The notes under the pieces: generated by a model
What the model was told of the DNA's origin: nothing
The model's database searches: none
The model's input: the letters and a program-made list of their open reading frames with translations, nothing else
Part shown: one piece after another, positions 57,301 to 62,000 of the stretch
Layout of the letters: each line of letters opens with the position of its first letter
How positions within the stretch are numbered: the stretch's first letter is position 1
From: Progne subis subis
Lineage: Eukaryota > Chordata > Aves > Passeriformes > Hirundinidae
Assembly: GCA_022316685.1 (NCBI GenBank)
Contig: JAKJHU010000370.1
Span: 62,001 to 126,000 of the forward strand
Direction: 5' to 3'
Length of the DNA: 64,000 nucleotides
Position numbers and translations under genes: made by a program

Positions 57301-59035
57301 AAGGGAACTGTTGGATTGCTACAGTGGAACCCTGCTGAAACACAAAAACAAACAAAAAGATAGTAAATACACTGCACATGAAAAGTAGGTTAAAAGAACC
57401 GTTAATGATACACATTATTGTAAATCCCAATTATTTTACTCTGAAAGCAAAACACCTGCAGGTATGTAAGTTTTCTATAATGTTATCATTCAAGTAAGTT
57501 AAAACTTATGTAATTTCCTTACCTAATACTTAACTCTTAGAAAATTTGTTCATTTGCCTCACATCTAGCAAGCAGAGCAGTTAGTAACCAGCAAGTAAAA
57601 GATTTTATTGTATTAAAAGCCTAATTAATACACATTTTTGCTGGTCATCATTGTTATAATACACTGTCTCACCGTTTCTGAAGAAATTAATACTTACTAT
57701 CGCATAAAAATATCTTTGTTACTTTTGTTTGCTTTTGTTAAATTAACTTAATAATGACTAACCAGTAACAAACTGACATTTAACTTCTAACCAAATAGAA
57801 AGCAGTTTCACTATAAAAGTATAAAGACAACATAATTTATATACAATTCTGCGTAATCAGTCTTATTTTTTCCATATTTGTAACTTTACTATCTAATAAA
57901 TGAAGGCTTTCAAAAATAGTGCTGTACTGATATAACATGCAAGTAGCAGGGATGATAACAATATCCTGCTCGTACAATAAATTCCTCACATTGTCTCATG
58001 TTTGAGGCTAGACCAAGACTTTCTGGGGCCATAATCCCAAGGTCCATTTCAGGCCACGCCTTGGATTAAGCAAAGTAGCAACTTGGCTTTTTCCCTCCTT
58101 AAGGAAAAAGCAACACAAATATGGGAAGAAACTCCACTCCCCCAAAACCTTTTACTTAAAATTTAATATTTAAAGTCAGTTCAGAAACAAACCTCACTCT
58201 GCAGTCTACAGATAAGAATATTTAAAAATAACAACTTCCATAAGAAGCAAGCCCTATGCCATAATACAGTACTTCTAAAGCTAATTATGCTGAATATATA
58301 CACTGAAAAAGTGATGCTCAGAAAAACATACTAGGAACTAAACATGAAAAACTACTTTTACTCGAGTGAGTGCAGACAATAATCAAATTAATAAATAGAA
58401 CAGGCAGCAGTGTTATGCCAGTGATCTTACCATGCTGCTAGAATTCACAGTGCTAAGGTACACCGTGTGTACCAAAACCCTGGGGGGGAGGGGGTTAACA
58501 TGTCAGCAGACCCTCTAAGATTTAAACAATCAGTTACAGTTTTGCATGTTAAGGCCTTTAAATCATCCCATTTATGACCTGACAACCAGAATCAAATTCT
58601 TGTTTATCTAAAGAGTTTTGTTAAGAGGCTAGAGCATTGGCTGGGAAATTTCACGTGACATCAACAATTAAGAAGAAAAAGCTCTTTTCACAATAAATCA
58701 GGGAAACAGGAAGCACACTCCTGCTTGCTTTACCTGTGACTGCTTCCCTAGTTTGCCCCTCTGATCCAGCAGTACCTTAGGTCAACAAGACAAACCTTTT
58801 TGCCACTGTTAGCTTCTGGTTTTGTCAAAACATGGTGCAGATTTCTTCAGAGGACCTCTTCAAAACTTACCAAATGTTTTATTGTTTCATAAAGCTGATG
58901 CAGAAATTCCTGGAGCTGGGGCAAGTGAAAGCACACATCTTTCTGGGATTCCAATGTAGTGGCTTGACCCCATTCAATAGCTTTATCCAACCAATATTCA
59001 AAGTTTAGTTTGGGCACTGTAGTGTCCTGAGCCAT
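2055..59035 (-). CDS. FANCC: FANCC, Fanconi anaemia group C protein, 11 coding exons, 3' end outside window
   Basis: FANCC is a helical-repeat subunit of the Fanconi anaemia core complex. With FANCE and FANCF it helps bring FANCD2-FANCI to the FANCL/UBE2T ubiquitination machinery during repair of DNA interstrand crosslinks, mainly in the nucleus. Eleven minus-strand segments, each with splice sites, translate in one continuous phase into a protein collinear with remembered human FANCC from its first Met to about residue 385. Ten of the eleven coding lengths equal the human ones. Coding span 1163 nt (387 codons plus 2 nt). Human FANCC has 558 residues, so about 170 C-terminal residues are missing here because the window ends. 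No internal stop or frameshift was seen. Introns are 0.8 to 22 kb. The start is the ATG nine bases after an acceptor, as expected where the 5' UTR lies mostly on an upstream exon. Confidence 0.95.
2137..2927 (-). other. FANCC intron 10
   Basis: 791 bp of AT-rich intron between exons 10 and 11 with an A12 run near 2829. Nothing else seen. Confidence 0.85.
2928..3003 (-). CDS. FANCC: FANCC coding exon 10 (residues 336-360)
   Basis: Length 76 nt, as in the human c.997-1072 exon. [10 protein letters not shown] aligns to human RFALKTYFPY at the same distance from the exon start; the second half is divergent. Acceptor tcttag, strong donor gtaagtttt. It ends one base into a codon, the phase needed by the next exon. 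Identification rests on the short conserved block plus exact length and phase. Confidence 0.9.
3690..3887 (+). mobile_element. CR1 LINE fragment, left part split by ERVK
   Basis: Degenerate CR1 reverse-transcriptase region (the block around LGPILFNIFINE and the following KFGDDTKL motif, both recognisable with substitutions). It stops at the ERVK boundary and continues on the far side at 7237, so one CR1 was cut by the later insertion. Confidence 0.8.
3882..3887 (+). repeat. ERVK target-site duplication, left copy (gacctt)
   Basis: Six bases directly outside the LTR, repeated exactly at 7231-7236 beyond the other LTR. A 6-bp duplication is usual for class II (ERVK-like) integration. Confidence 0.9.
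3888..4241 (-). mobile_element. ERVK 3' LTR
   Basis: 354 bp, reading on the minus strand from TGTTGTAATGC to CATCCCACA. It has the TATA-like GTTTATATTG near its U3 start and AATAAA (complement at 3979-3984). It differs from the 5' LTR at roughly 20 positions by eye and lacks a block of about 15 bases present there. Confidence 0.9.
4242..4391 (-). other. ERVK 3' internal segment with polypurine tract
   Basis: Between the gag stop and the 3' LTR. On the minus strand the bases next to the LTR read AGAAAAGGGGAAA, a typical polypurine tract for plus-strand priming. No coding sequence. Confidence 0.65.
4392..5771 (-). CDS. gag: ERVK Gag fragment, 459-codon open frame (capsid-nucleocapsid part)
   Basis: Endogenous retroviral structural polyprotein remnant. 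Residues about 15-100 are Pro/Ser-rich; about 128-215 resemble capsid; about 221-280 resemble the C-terminal capsid domain ([11 protein letters not shown], then [13 protein letters not shown]); residues 322-335 form one zinc knuckle C-x2-C-x4-H-x4-C. The capsid-like region looks short for an intact one, so an internal deletion is likely. The frame's first Met is probably internal to an older, longer gag, since matrix coding lies upstream in other frames. After the stop only about 150 bp remain before the 3' LTR, so pro, pol and env are absent. Whether it is expressed cannot be told from sequence. Confidence 0.85.
   Translation of the reverse strand: MSKMAKPCALSQEESLPLSVPLSSNPFRNSFLSPHPSFPSVPPPALPSPLTLPLPSNLRPPTPPCVTQASSPSLPLVPTVSPPTVPVPTPQRGGCGAGNPEAGSVPGFSATPFTYQQSKRGSAVHSNWDPFPQQAVQDLCKAQAKFGYEREYFCNRLKANLARNTTVPFDLQKDLLPELWQNPETAVGNKNLPIQLATQPDKSFQPYSKIKQLPSEPLVTSVERLTRVIELQVQNEGAQEQVLEEMALTNADEQCKADILSLSIELASTLHDMLQVCARKTPFIKAHQKHSSGVKPPQKAAAADTVPPAPVPRPPPKRGTTCLLCDHAGHWASQCPLKKQFLDFWDNGGGRSQGFKENFSKKLENVNAKLNNPALTSSAFQQKSPDMIVKDPAIRETKSPHDQVTWGHGYAYVSTPPGLKWVPAEWVKPFIPKTAKPPAEGPQVASAAWRRRKRQTFSF
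5802..6180 (-). pseudogene. ERVK gag, matrix-like remnant
   Basis: Minus-strand reading segments with the character of a betaretrovirus-like matrix region (a Lys-rich N-terminal helix segment, then an aromatic-rich segment) lie in at least two frames. The link to the long gag frame is broken at a run of eight C (5794-5801). This part of gag is therefore disrupted in this copy. Confidence 0.55.
6181..6841 (-). other. ERVK leader, non-coding
   Basis: About 650 bp between the primer binding site and the first matrix-like reading segment, corresponding to a proviral 5' leader. Plus-strand and minus-strand frames here are short and overlapping and I do not support them as genes. Confidence 0.6.
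6842..6860 (-). promoter_or_regulatory. ERVK primer binding site, tRNA-Lys type
   Basis: Immediately inside the 5' LTR the minus strand reads TC then TGGCGACAAATGTGCGGC, about 14 of 18 bases matching the complement of the tRNA-Lys 3' end used by betaretrovirus-like elements. This supports the ERVK class together with the 6-bp duplication. Confidence 0.7.
6861..7230 (-). mobile_element. ERVK 5' LTR
   Basis: 370 bp with the same ends as its partner, a TATA-like GTTTATATTG and an AATAAA (complement at 6951-6956). The divergence between the two LTRs suggests an insertion of moderate age. Confidence 0.9.
7231..7236 (+). repeat. ERVK target-site duplication, right copy (gacctt)
   Basis: Exact partner of the left copy; the two mark one integration event into the CR1. 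Confidence 0.9.
7237..7990 (+). mobile_element. CR1 LINE fragment, right part split by ERVK
   Basis: Continues the interrupted CR1: the block after the catalytic motif ([17 protein letters not shown]), then the C-terminal region and 3' UTR, closing near the ggtcctttccaattct tail at about 7950-7985. Multiple stops and indels. Confidence 0.8.
10884..10983 (-). CDS. FANCC: FANCC coding exon 9 (residues 302-335)
   Basis: Length 100 nt, as in human. [19 protein letters not shown] aligns to human LLETDGALEIIATIQVFTQ, and the exon ends NKQ where human ends SKQ. Acceptor tgtag, donor gttagtc, which is non-consensus at +3 but otherwise good. Confidence 0.95.
10984..13503 (-). other. FANCC intron 8
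   Basis: 2.5 kb of AT-rich sequence. No transposon or gene recognised. The open frames near 12500-12900 on both strands overlap each other and show no splice or family support. Confidence 0.75.
13504..13556 (-). CDS. FANCC: FANCC coding exon 8 (residues 285-301)
   Basis: A 53-nt exon, as in human. [17 protein letters not shown] aligns to human PQAACHPAIFRVVDEMF over its whole length. Acceptor tcaacag, donor gtaagt. The final two bases are AA of a Lys codon completed by the first base of exon 9. The preceding intron of 7.4 kb contains a CpG island. Confidence 0.95.
14701..14985. promoter_or_regulatory. CpG-dense island inside FANCC intron 7
   Basis: Roughly 285 bp that is strongly GC-rich with many CpG dinucleotides in an otherwise AT-rich intron. 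It includes a tcccgc hexamer repeat. Such islands in birds usually mark promoters; here none of the overlapping frames is convincing, and the direction of any transcript is unknown. It could start an N-terminally shortened FANCC transcript, a non-coding RNA, or be inserted GC-rich sequence. Confidence 0.55.
14841..14876 (+). repeat. (TCCCGC)6 microsatellite
   Basis: Six tandem hexamers, the last ending in A instead of C, inside the CpG island. Confidence 0.95.
14986..15170 (+). repeat. G/T-rich low-complexity tract with G16 run
   Basis: Directly follows the CpG island. Dominated by TTTG/TTG motifs with an uninterrupted run of 16 G at 15013-15028, which could form G-quadruplex structure on the plus strand (C16 in the FANCC sense strand). 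The Phe/Gly/Leu-rich open frames here are artefacts of this composition. Confidence 0.9.
16122..16166 (+). repeat. (AAAC)n / (CAA)n simple repeat
   Basis: A run of AAAC units changing to CAA units, then a short C run. Confidence 0.9.
16651..18510 (+). mobile_element. CR1 LINE copy with internal deletion
   Basis: Plus-strand CR1 ORF2 remains: the linker region near 17270-17450, the start of the reverse transcriptase ([15 protein letters not shown], then YLDFSKA at about 18100-18120), and a jump straight to the C-terminal block ([14 protein letters not shown] at about 18155) and [19 protein letters not shown] near 18410. Several hundred bases around the catalytic FADD region are missing. The end also stops short of the usual CR1 3' tail. 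Not functional. Confidence 0.85.
20383..20412 (+). repeat. Short tandem duplication (TTTTTTGTGCTCTA)
   Basis: A 14-16 base unit present twice in tandem in intron 7. Confidence 0.8.
20909..21065 (-). CDS. FANCC: FANCC coding exon 7 (residues 232-284)
   Basis: Length 157 nt, as in human. KKISLP is identical to human and [17 protein letters not shown] aligns to [17 protein letters not shown]. The acceptor is aaaccag and the donor gtatgtg. The acceptor and the first 17 exon bases sit inside a 41-bp unit duplicated in tandem just upstream, so a second near-identical acceptor precedes the real one. Only the exon-proximal copy keeps the reading frame, because 41 is not a multiple of three. Confidence 0.95.
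21049..21130 (-). repeat. 41-bp tandem duplication spanning the exon 7 acceptor
   Basis: Two copies, 21049-21089 and 21090-21130, with one mismatch (position 21079 against 21120). Each contains the same pyrimidine stretch, the ccag acceptor and 17 bases of exon 7 start. The exon-proximal copy is the functional acceptor by frame; the other is an upstream decoy. Confidence 0.95.
21066..24125 (-). other. FANCC intron 6
   Basis: 3.1 kb. Its last bases before exon 7 contain the duplicated acceptor unit, followed upstream by a long T/C-rich tract. The rest is AT-rich with nothing recognised. Confidence 0.8.
21175..21230 (+). repeat. T/C-rich low-complexity tract
   Basis: Long T runs separated by short C runs, in intron 6 about 45 bp upstream of the duplicated acceptor (A/G-rich in the sense strand). 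Confidence 0.9.
24126..24290 (-). CDS. FANCC: FANCC coding exon 6 (residues 177-231)
   Basis: Length 165 nt, as in human. [18 protein letters not shown] aligns to human CVPLITLTDVDPLVEALL, and [11 protein letters not shown] to EFFEAVNEAIL. The first base completes a codon begun in exon 5; the last two bases start a Lys codon finished in exon 7. Acceptor ttcttcag, donor gtaag. A second ttcag lies seven bases inside the exon but would change phase. The human nonsense site Arg185 falls where this protein has a hydrophobic residue. Confidence 0.95.
24797..25455 (+). mobile_element. ERVL-type solo LTR, GC-rich subfamily
   Basis: Begins TGTCTCTGTTTG and shares the opening region (mismatched but collinear through the ggagtaacag-cctttacta block) with the two LTRs at 44.4 and 50.9 kb; the middle is GC-rich and different, so it is another subfamily. 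It contains a G12 run at 25414-25425. The right end is set at CTCAACA by its CA terminus; flanking 5-mers cagat and cagca match only partly, so this boundary is uncertain. Confidence 0.65.
27139..27166 (+). repeat. T28 homopolymer
   Basis: An uninterrupted run of 28 T in FANCC intron 5. Confidence 0.95.
27341..27380 (+). mobile_element. CR1 3'-end remnant
   Basis: Forty bases with the CR1 terminal signature: atgatctttgaaggtccc, ttccaacc and attctgtgac. Confidence 0.75.
27568..27632 (-). CDS. FANCC: FANCC coding exon 5 (residues 156-176)
   Basis: Length 65 nt, as in human, starting [12 protein letters not shown] against human [25 protein letters not shown] aligns to ELRENHLNGFNTQ. Acceptor taacag. 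The donor that keeps phase reads gtcggtaat, weak at +3 and +5. Four bases further lies a better-looking gtaata, but using it would shift the frame into exon 6. Too short to appear as a long open frame; found by comparison. Confidence 0.9.
27633..28416 (-). other. FANCC intron 4
   Basis: 784 bp of AT-rich sequence between exons 4 and 5, with a short (AT) run near 27865. No other feature seen. Confidence 0.85.
28417..28536 (-). CDS. FANCC: FANCC coding exon 4 (residues 116-155)
   Basis: [15 protein letters not shown] aligns to human LGYAPIDYYPGLLKN at the exon end, and LLCHLLCSS aligns to human VLSHILSAL near its start. Length is 120 nt against 111 in human, in phase, so about three residues are inserted between these blocks, around [11 protein letters not shown]. 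The acceptor is ttctcag; placing the start nine bases further in would need an AG that is absent. Donor gtaagt is a strong consensus, the site whose +4 position is mutated in the classic human IVS4 allele. Confidence 0.9.
31390..31640 (+). mobile_element. CR1 LINE fragment
   Basis: Plus-strand match to the CR1 reverse-transcriptase region: a degenerate INGMG-type block, SKFADDTK-like block (around ccagcaagtttgaagatgac) and the following gcagccctgcagaaaa segment. Truncated at both ends. Confidence 0.8.
33115..34000 (+). mobile_element. CR1 LINE fragment, 3' half
   Basis: Starts in the [20 protein letters not shown] block and runs through the [28 protein letters not shown] and RVQR blocks to the CR1 3' end (gatcttacaggtcttttcc, then ccaacctctctaattct). 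Interrupted by frameshifts. Confidence 0.88.
36788..37062 (+). repeat. A/C-rich low-complexity tract with (AC)13
   Basis: About 275 bp almost devoid of G and T: A runs, C9, tandem AAACC units near 36870, and a pure (AC)13 at 36921-36946. The Phe/Val/Gly-rich minus-strand open frames across it are composition artefacts. Confidence 0.95.
42613..42700 (-). mobile_element. CR1 3'-end fragment, minus strand
   Basis: Starts with the inverted CR1 tail (cagaatcacagaatggtttg, ggttggaagggg) followed by a degraded 3' UTR segment ending near the cagggacact motif. Confidence 0.8.
42701..43030. other. GC-richer segment of unknown origin
   Basis: Adjoins the CR1 end and is clearly GC-richer than its surroundings. 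Plus-strand frames here are short and overlapping. I do not recognise it; it may be an older insertion. Confidence 0.3.
44217..44281 (+). repeat. GGTTT-rich low-complexity tract
   Basis: Irregular GGTTT/GTTT units just before the ERVL LTR at 44394. Confidence 0.85.
44394..45136 (+). mobile_element. ERVL-type solo LTR (copy A)
   Basis: 743 bp bounded by TGTCTTGG and CCAAGACA, a perfect 8-bp terminal inverted repeat. Flanking 5-mers ataag and acaag differ at one base, as for a 5-bp target duplication typical of class III (ERVL). Antisense to FANCC in intron 3. Nearly identical to copy B in the opposite orientation, so both are fairly young. No internal retroviral genes adjoin it. Confidence 0.88.
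45850..46331 (+). mobile_element. CR1 LINE fragment, 3' end
   Basis: Plus-strand CR1: blocks equivalent to the [29 protein letters not shown] and [11 protein letters not shown] regions in changing frames, ending at gggacctttccaacccaggcc. Truncated upstream. Confidence 0.85.
46450..46665. other. CpG-rich patch, unclassified
   Basis: About 200 bp of GC-rich sequence with many CpGs, 120 bp beyond a CR1 end in FANCC intron 3, followed by an aataaa at about 46667. The overlapping plus and minus frames (about 80 codons) match nothing I recognise. It could be an LTR or a small promoter-like island; no terminal repeats were identified. Confidence 0.35.
47776..47832 (+). mobile_element. CR1 remnant
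   Basis: Short match to the CR1 segment equivalent to cagtacttaaagggggc and ataagaaagatggg, flanked by non-repeat sequence. Confidence 0.65.
50638..50732 (-). CDS. FANCC: FANCC coding exon 3 (residues 84-115)
   Basis: Length 95 nt, as in human. Its first two bases complete Asp84 started in exon 2. [14 protein letters not shown] aligns to human WCLCCLINKEPQNS, and the exon ends NSWIR where human ends NSWIQ. Acceptor tacag, donor gtaagtg. A 747-bp LTR in the sense orientation ends its U3-to-U5 run 173 bp upstream of the acceptor, and an inverted copy of it sits in the next intron. Confidence 0.95.
50906..51652 (-). mobile_element. ERVL-type solo LTR (copy B)
   Basis: 747 bp, same family as copy A but in FANCC sense orientation, in intron 2. 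Minus-strand ends TGTCTTGG and CCATGACA (one mismatch to the inverted repeat). Flanks aacgt and aacat support a 5-bp target duplication with one change. Its 3' end lies 173 bp from the exon 3 acceptor. Confidence 0.9.
54256..54355 (+). repeat. A-rich tract with (AAC)n
   Basis: Two long A runs separated by mixed A/G and an (AAC)n segment, in intron 2. Plus-strand poly-Lys frames here are artefacts. Confidence 0.95.
54885..54945 (+). repeat. (AAAC)n-like simple repeat
   Basis: Irregular AAAC and AAACCC units in intron 2. Confidence 0.85.
57247..57331 (-). CDS. FANCC: FANCC coding exon 2 (residues 56-83)
   Basis: Length 85 nt, as in human. [16 protein letters not shown] aligns to human FPTIGQLLAKACWNPF, the best-conserved stretch of the N-terminal region. 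The acceptor is a tandem cagcag; use of the second cag gives the human-length exon, while use of the first would add one Gln codon. The exon ends one base into codon 84 at a gtaaga donor. Confidence 0.95.
57332..58870 (-). other. FANCC intron 1
   Basis: A 1.5-kb intron between coding exons 1 and 2. AT-rich, with a short G-rich patch near 58480. No repeats or genes recognised. Confidence 0.85.
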
Positions 59036-59044
59036 TCCACAATC
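58871..59044 (-). CDS. FANCC: FANCC coding exon 1 (9 nt of 5' UTR, then residues 1-55)
   Basis: The first exon to carry coding sequence. It begins after a T-rich tract ending in cag, has nine untranslated bases, then ATG at 59035-59033 (reverse strand), and closes at a gtaagt donor. The coding part is 165 nt, matching human c.1-165. It opens MAQD as in human, and [16 protein letters not shown] aligns to human WMQKLSVWDQASTLET. The last codon is Leu where human has Met55, the internal start described for the shortened human FRP-50 isoform. Confidence 0.95.
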
Positions 59045-62000
59045 CTGAAAAAAAAAGATTTTAACTCTACCTCAGGCAGCACAGAACACTGGCTTCAAAC
59101 TAAGAATGAATATACAAGGAGGGATTTCTGCTACCTTTTTTGTGTGCACACTAGAACAGGGTGTAGGGAGTGTCTGTGTTTTCATCTCATAAGGCTGGCA
59201 ATTTTATTTGTAATATTAAGAAGTTAAACTAATAACCCCATCATGACAAAGTAGCAAAGGGGGTACAGTAATCAGTAAATTATCTTAGAATAAACGGAAC
59301 ACCCAGACATGTTTCAGGCTTTTATTATCTAAATTTGTCATCATCAATATTTCACTCAGAACTTTAGAGTAATTTGAGCGTGCATTTGTTTCAAATGCTA
59401 TGCATGATGAAAACCTAAAAATGTTTGTTCCAAGATAAATTAAAGTATTTAAAATAAGGCTCAATCAAAAACAAAAGGCAATAGGAGGCCTTCACTGATT
59501 ATAATTTCTATATTTGTACCTGATCATTAGCTTTATGGGAAAAAAGAGTATTCTCCTAAATAGAAACTAATAAATTTAATATTTCAGTTCTGTTTCTTGT
59601 ATACCATATAAACAAGAGGGGAAAAAAAATATAACCATATACAGTTTTACATATAACTCAGTTCTGAAAATTATCTACATCCTATGGCACACTTCACTCT
59701 AAAAGACTAGTCTTTGAGAGATAAGCACTATCACCAAGCCAGAACATTCAAATCTAACCAAACTGCCCTAGTAAAAGATAAAAAAACCACCAGCACACAC
59801 TTTTCTCTGCTTTACTATTATATTTTACTTTGACAGAAGGATAGCTAATAGCACAGCCGGCAGTACAACAATCTTTAAATCTCTCTGAAAGAAATATCTC
59901 TTAGGCTGAAAGACCAAATGAGCATTTGCAGACTTTCAATCATTGTTCTTTCTGTCAAAACTGTAAAGACAACTGTCAATCAACAGAAGATGGGGGAAAT
60001 TTTCAGAAATGAATTGCTGCCCACTTGGAGACAAATTCAGACACTCATAGATGCCACAGAAATGAATGAATATGTATCTTTGCAAGCTATAAACCAAAAA
60101 AAATAAACAAGAACCTCCATAGCAGCCCTGCAAACCAAGCTTGTTTTCTATAGCTAACCCTTAGAAACACAGGATTTGTATAGCATGCTAATCTGAGACA
60201 GATAAAAATTTGAAGATAATAAAGAAATTTGTTTAATTTCTATTATTTAAAAACAAACAAACAAAAACAAACAAAACCAAACAAAAAAACTAGTGACTCA
60301 CAACTATCTTTTGGTTTTGGATTCTGCCCAGGGGAAAAACAAAAAAAAAAAAGGGGGAAAAAAATTGAGGTTAAGATGTTGGATTGCTAGTGTACAATGT
60401 GTTTTTGCCCCAAATCTGTTCAAAGACAAGTAAGGAAAGCCACTGCTCTTGTGTTCTTTACTACACTCCCATTTCTATCTGCAACTGTTGCTGTCAGCAG
60501 AGCTCTAAAGGGATCTGTGCAGCGCCAAGACCTTTGTGATCTTCTCTGAGTATCAAAGCATGCTATGAGACACTCCATCAGAGTAGCTGGGTAAAGTGAC
60601 ACGGGTCCCAGTGGCAATTACCTATCAAACACTTTCATCACCACAGGAGCATATGAAAGAAAGGCTTTTAGAACAAGTTAAAGCGAGGAAGTGAACTAAT
60701 ACATTTGATTAAATTAATGAGCCTACTTGATGTTCCCGGACAAGATCAGTATTCCCAAATAACTGAAAAATCAATCCCCTAATAAAATTACTACTAAAAC
60801 TTTTAGGAAAGGAGATAAAAAGGAAAAACAAAACAATAAAAAAAAGAGGAACCACAAAAACTCCAGCCTTTTGAGGCCTGTCATAAGTTAAGTACAAACT
60901 GAGAATCCCAGTAAAGCAAATCAAGTACGCTAATCTAATATACTGAATACCTGTTTCTACTACTCCAGTATGCAGAATGGCAGAGCCATCACTCTTCTTT
61001 TTCCAGAAGTCTGAGATCCTAGCCTTCCAATATGAAAGGGATTTTATCTTCTTGGTTATTACAGCTAAATAATCTGGATTGCTGGTCCAGTGAGACTCCT
61101 TGTCAGTTCCTTAACTAGTCCAGAGTTATTGCCATATAAAGACAGACTGAGTTGTACTTTTTTTTTTTTTTTAAAGTACTGCTGCTAATAAAAAAAACCA
61201 CACCAAACCCACACAACAAAAACCAGCACAAATCATAAGAGAAGAAAAATCTCAGAAAAGTATATGTCCCCTATGCTGATAACTGCAAGTGTGCATTTTT
61301 ACTCTTTCTGATAGCCAATTCCCTAAAAATATCTTAATATATTGGAGATAAGAAAAGTATTTTCCCATCAACAGACTTGCAATAATCACACACAAGACAA
61401 AGGAGCTCTATGTTCAGGGCTGTTCAATACCCTCACCTTGTTGCATGAAAGCACAAAGGAAATTAATCAAAAAAACTCCAACTATACAATCTAGGGTTCA
61501 GAACCTATCCTCAGAAGGATCAGTCCTGGACTCGATGCTTTCTCATAATTTTCTGATGAAAATGAAACACTGTTCTGTTTCTAAACTAGAGTTCATAAAT
61601 TTCAGCTGCAGTTTAATGCTCAATTAATGGATACATTTATGGGCAAAAAATAGAGGAGTCAGTTTTATATGTATTTCCAAAGTGGATTAAAGGATAAATA
61701 TATGTGGTTTCCGGTGCAACTAATTTTCTGAAACTGCAAAAAAAACCTAATATATCAGCAATAAGGAACAAATTATCCCTAGAATTAAGAGAATATGTAG
61801 TCTGCAGTGCACGTTTGGAATAAGCCATTTAGAGTGACATGTAAAGATCTTTGCACTTTTGGCGGGGGGGAGAGGAAGGATTGTGCATTTCTGTAAAGCT
61901 TTGGAACAAGAACTACTCTTGTTGATTCAATGGTAGCAGAATCCCTTACAACTATTACACAGCCATAGAATCCTCTGAGTTGGAAAGGACCCATAGGGAT

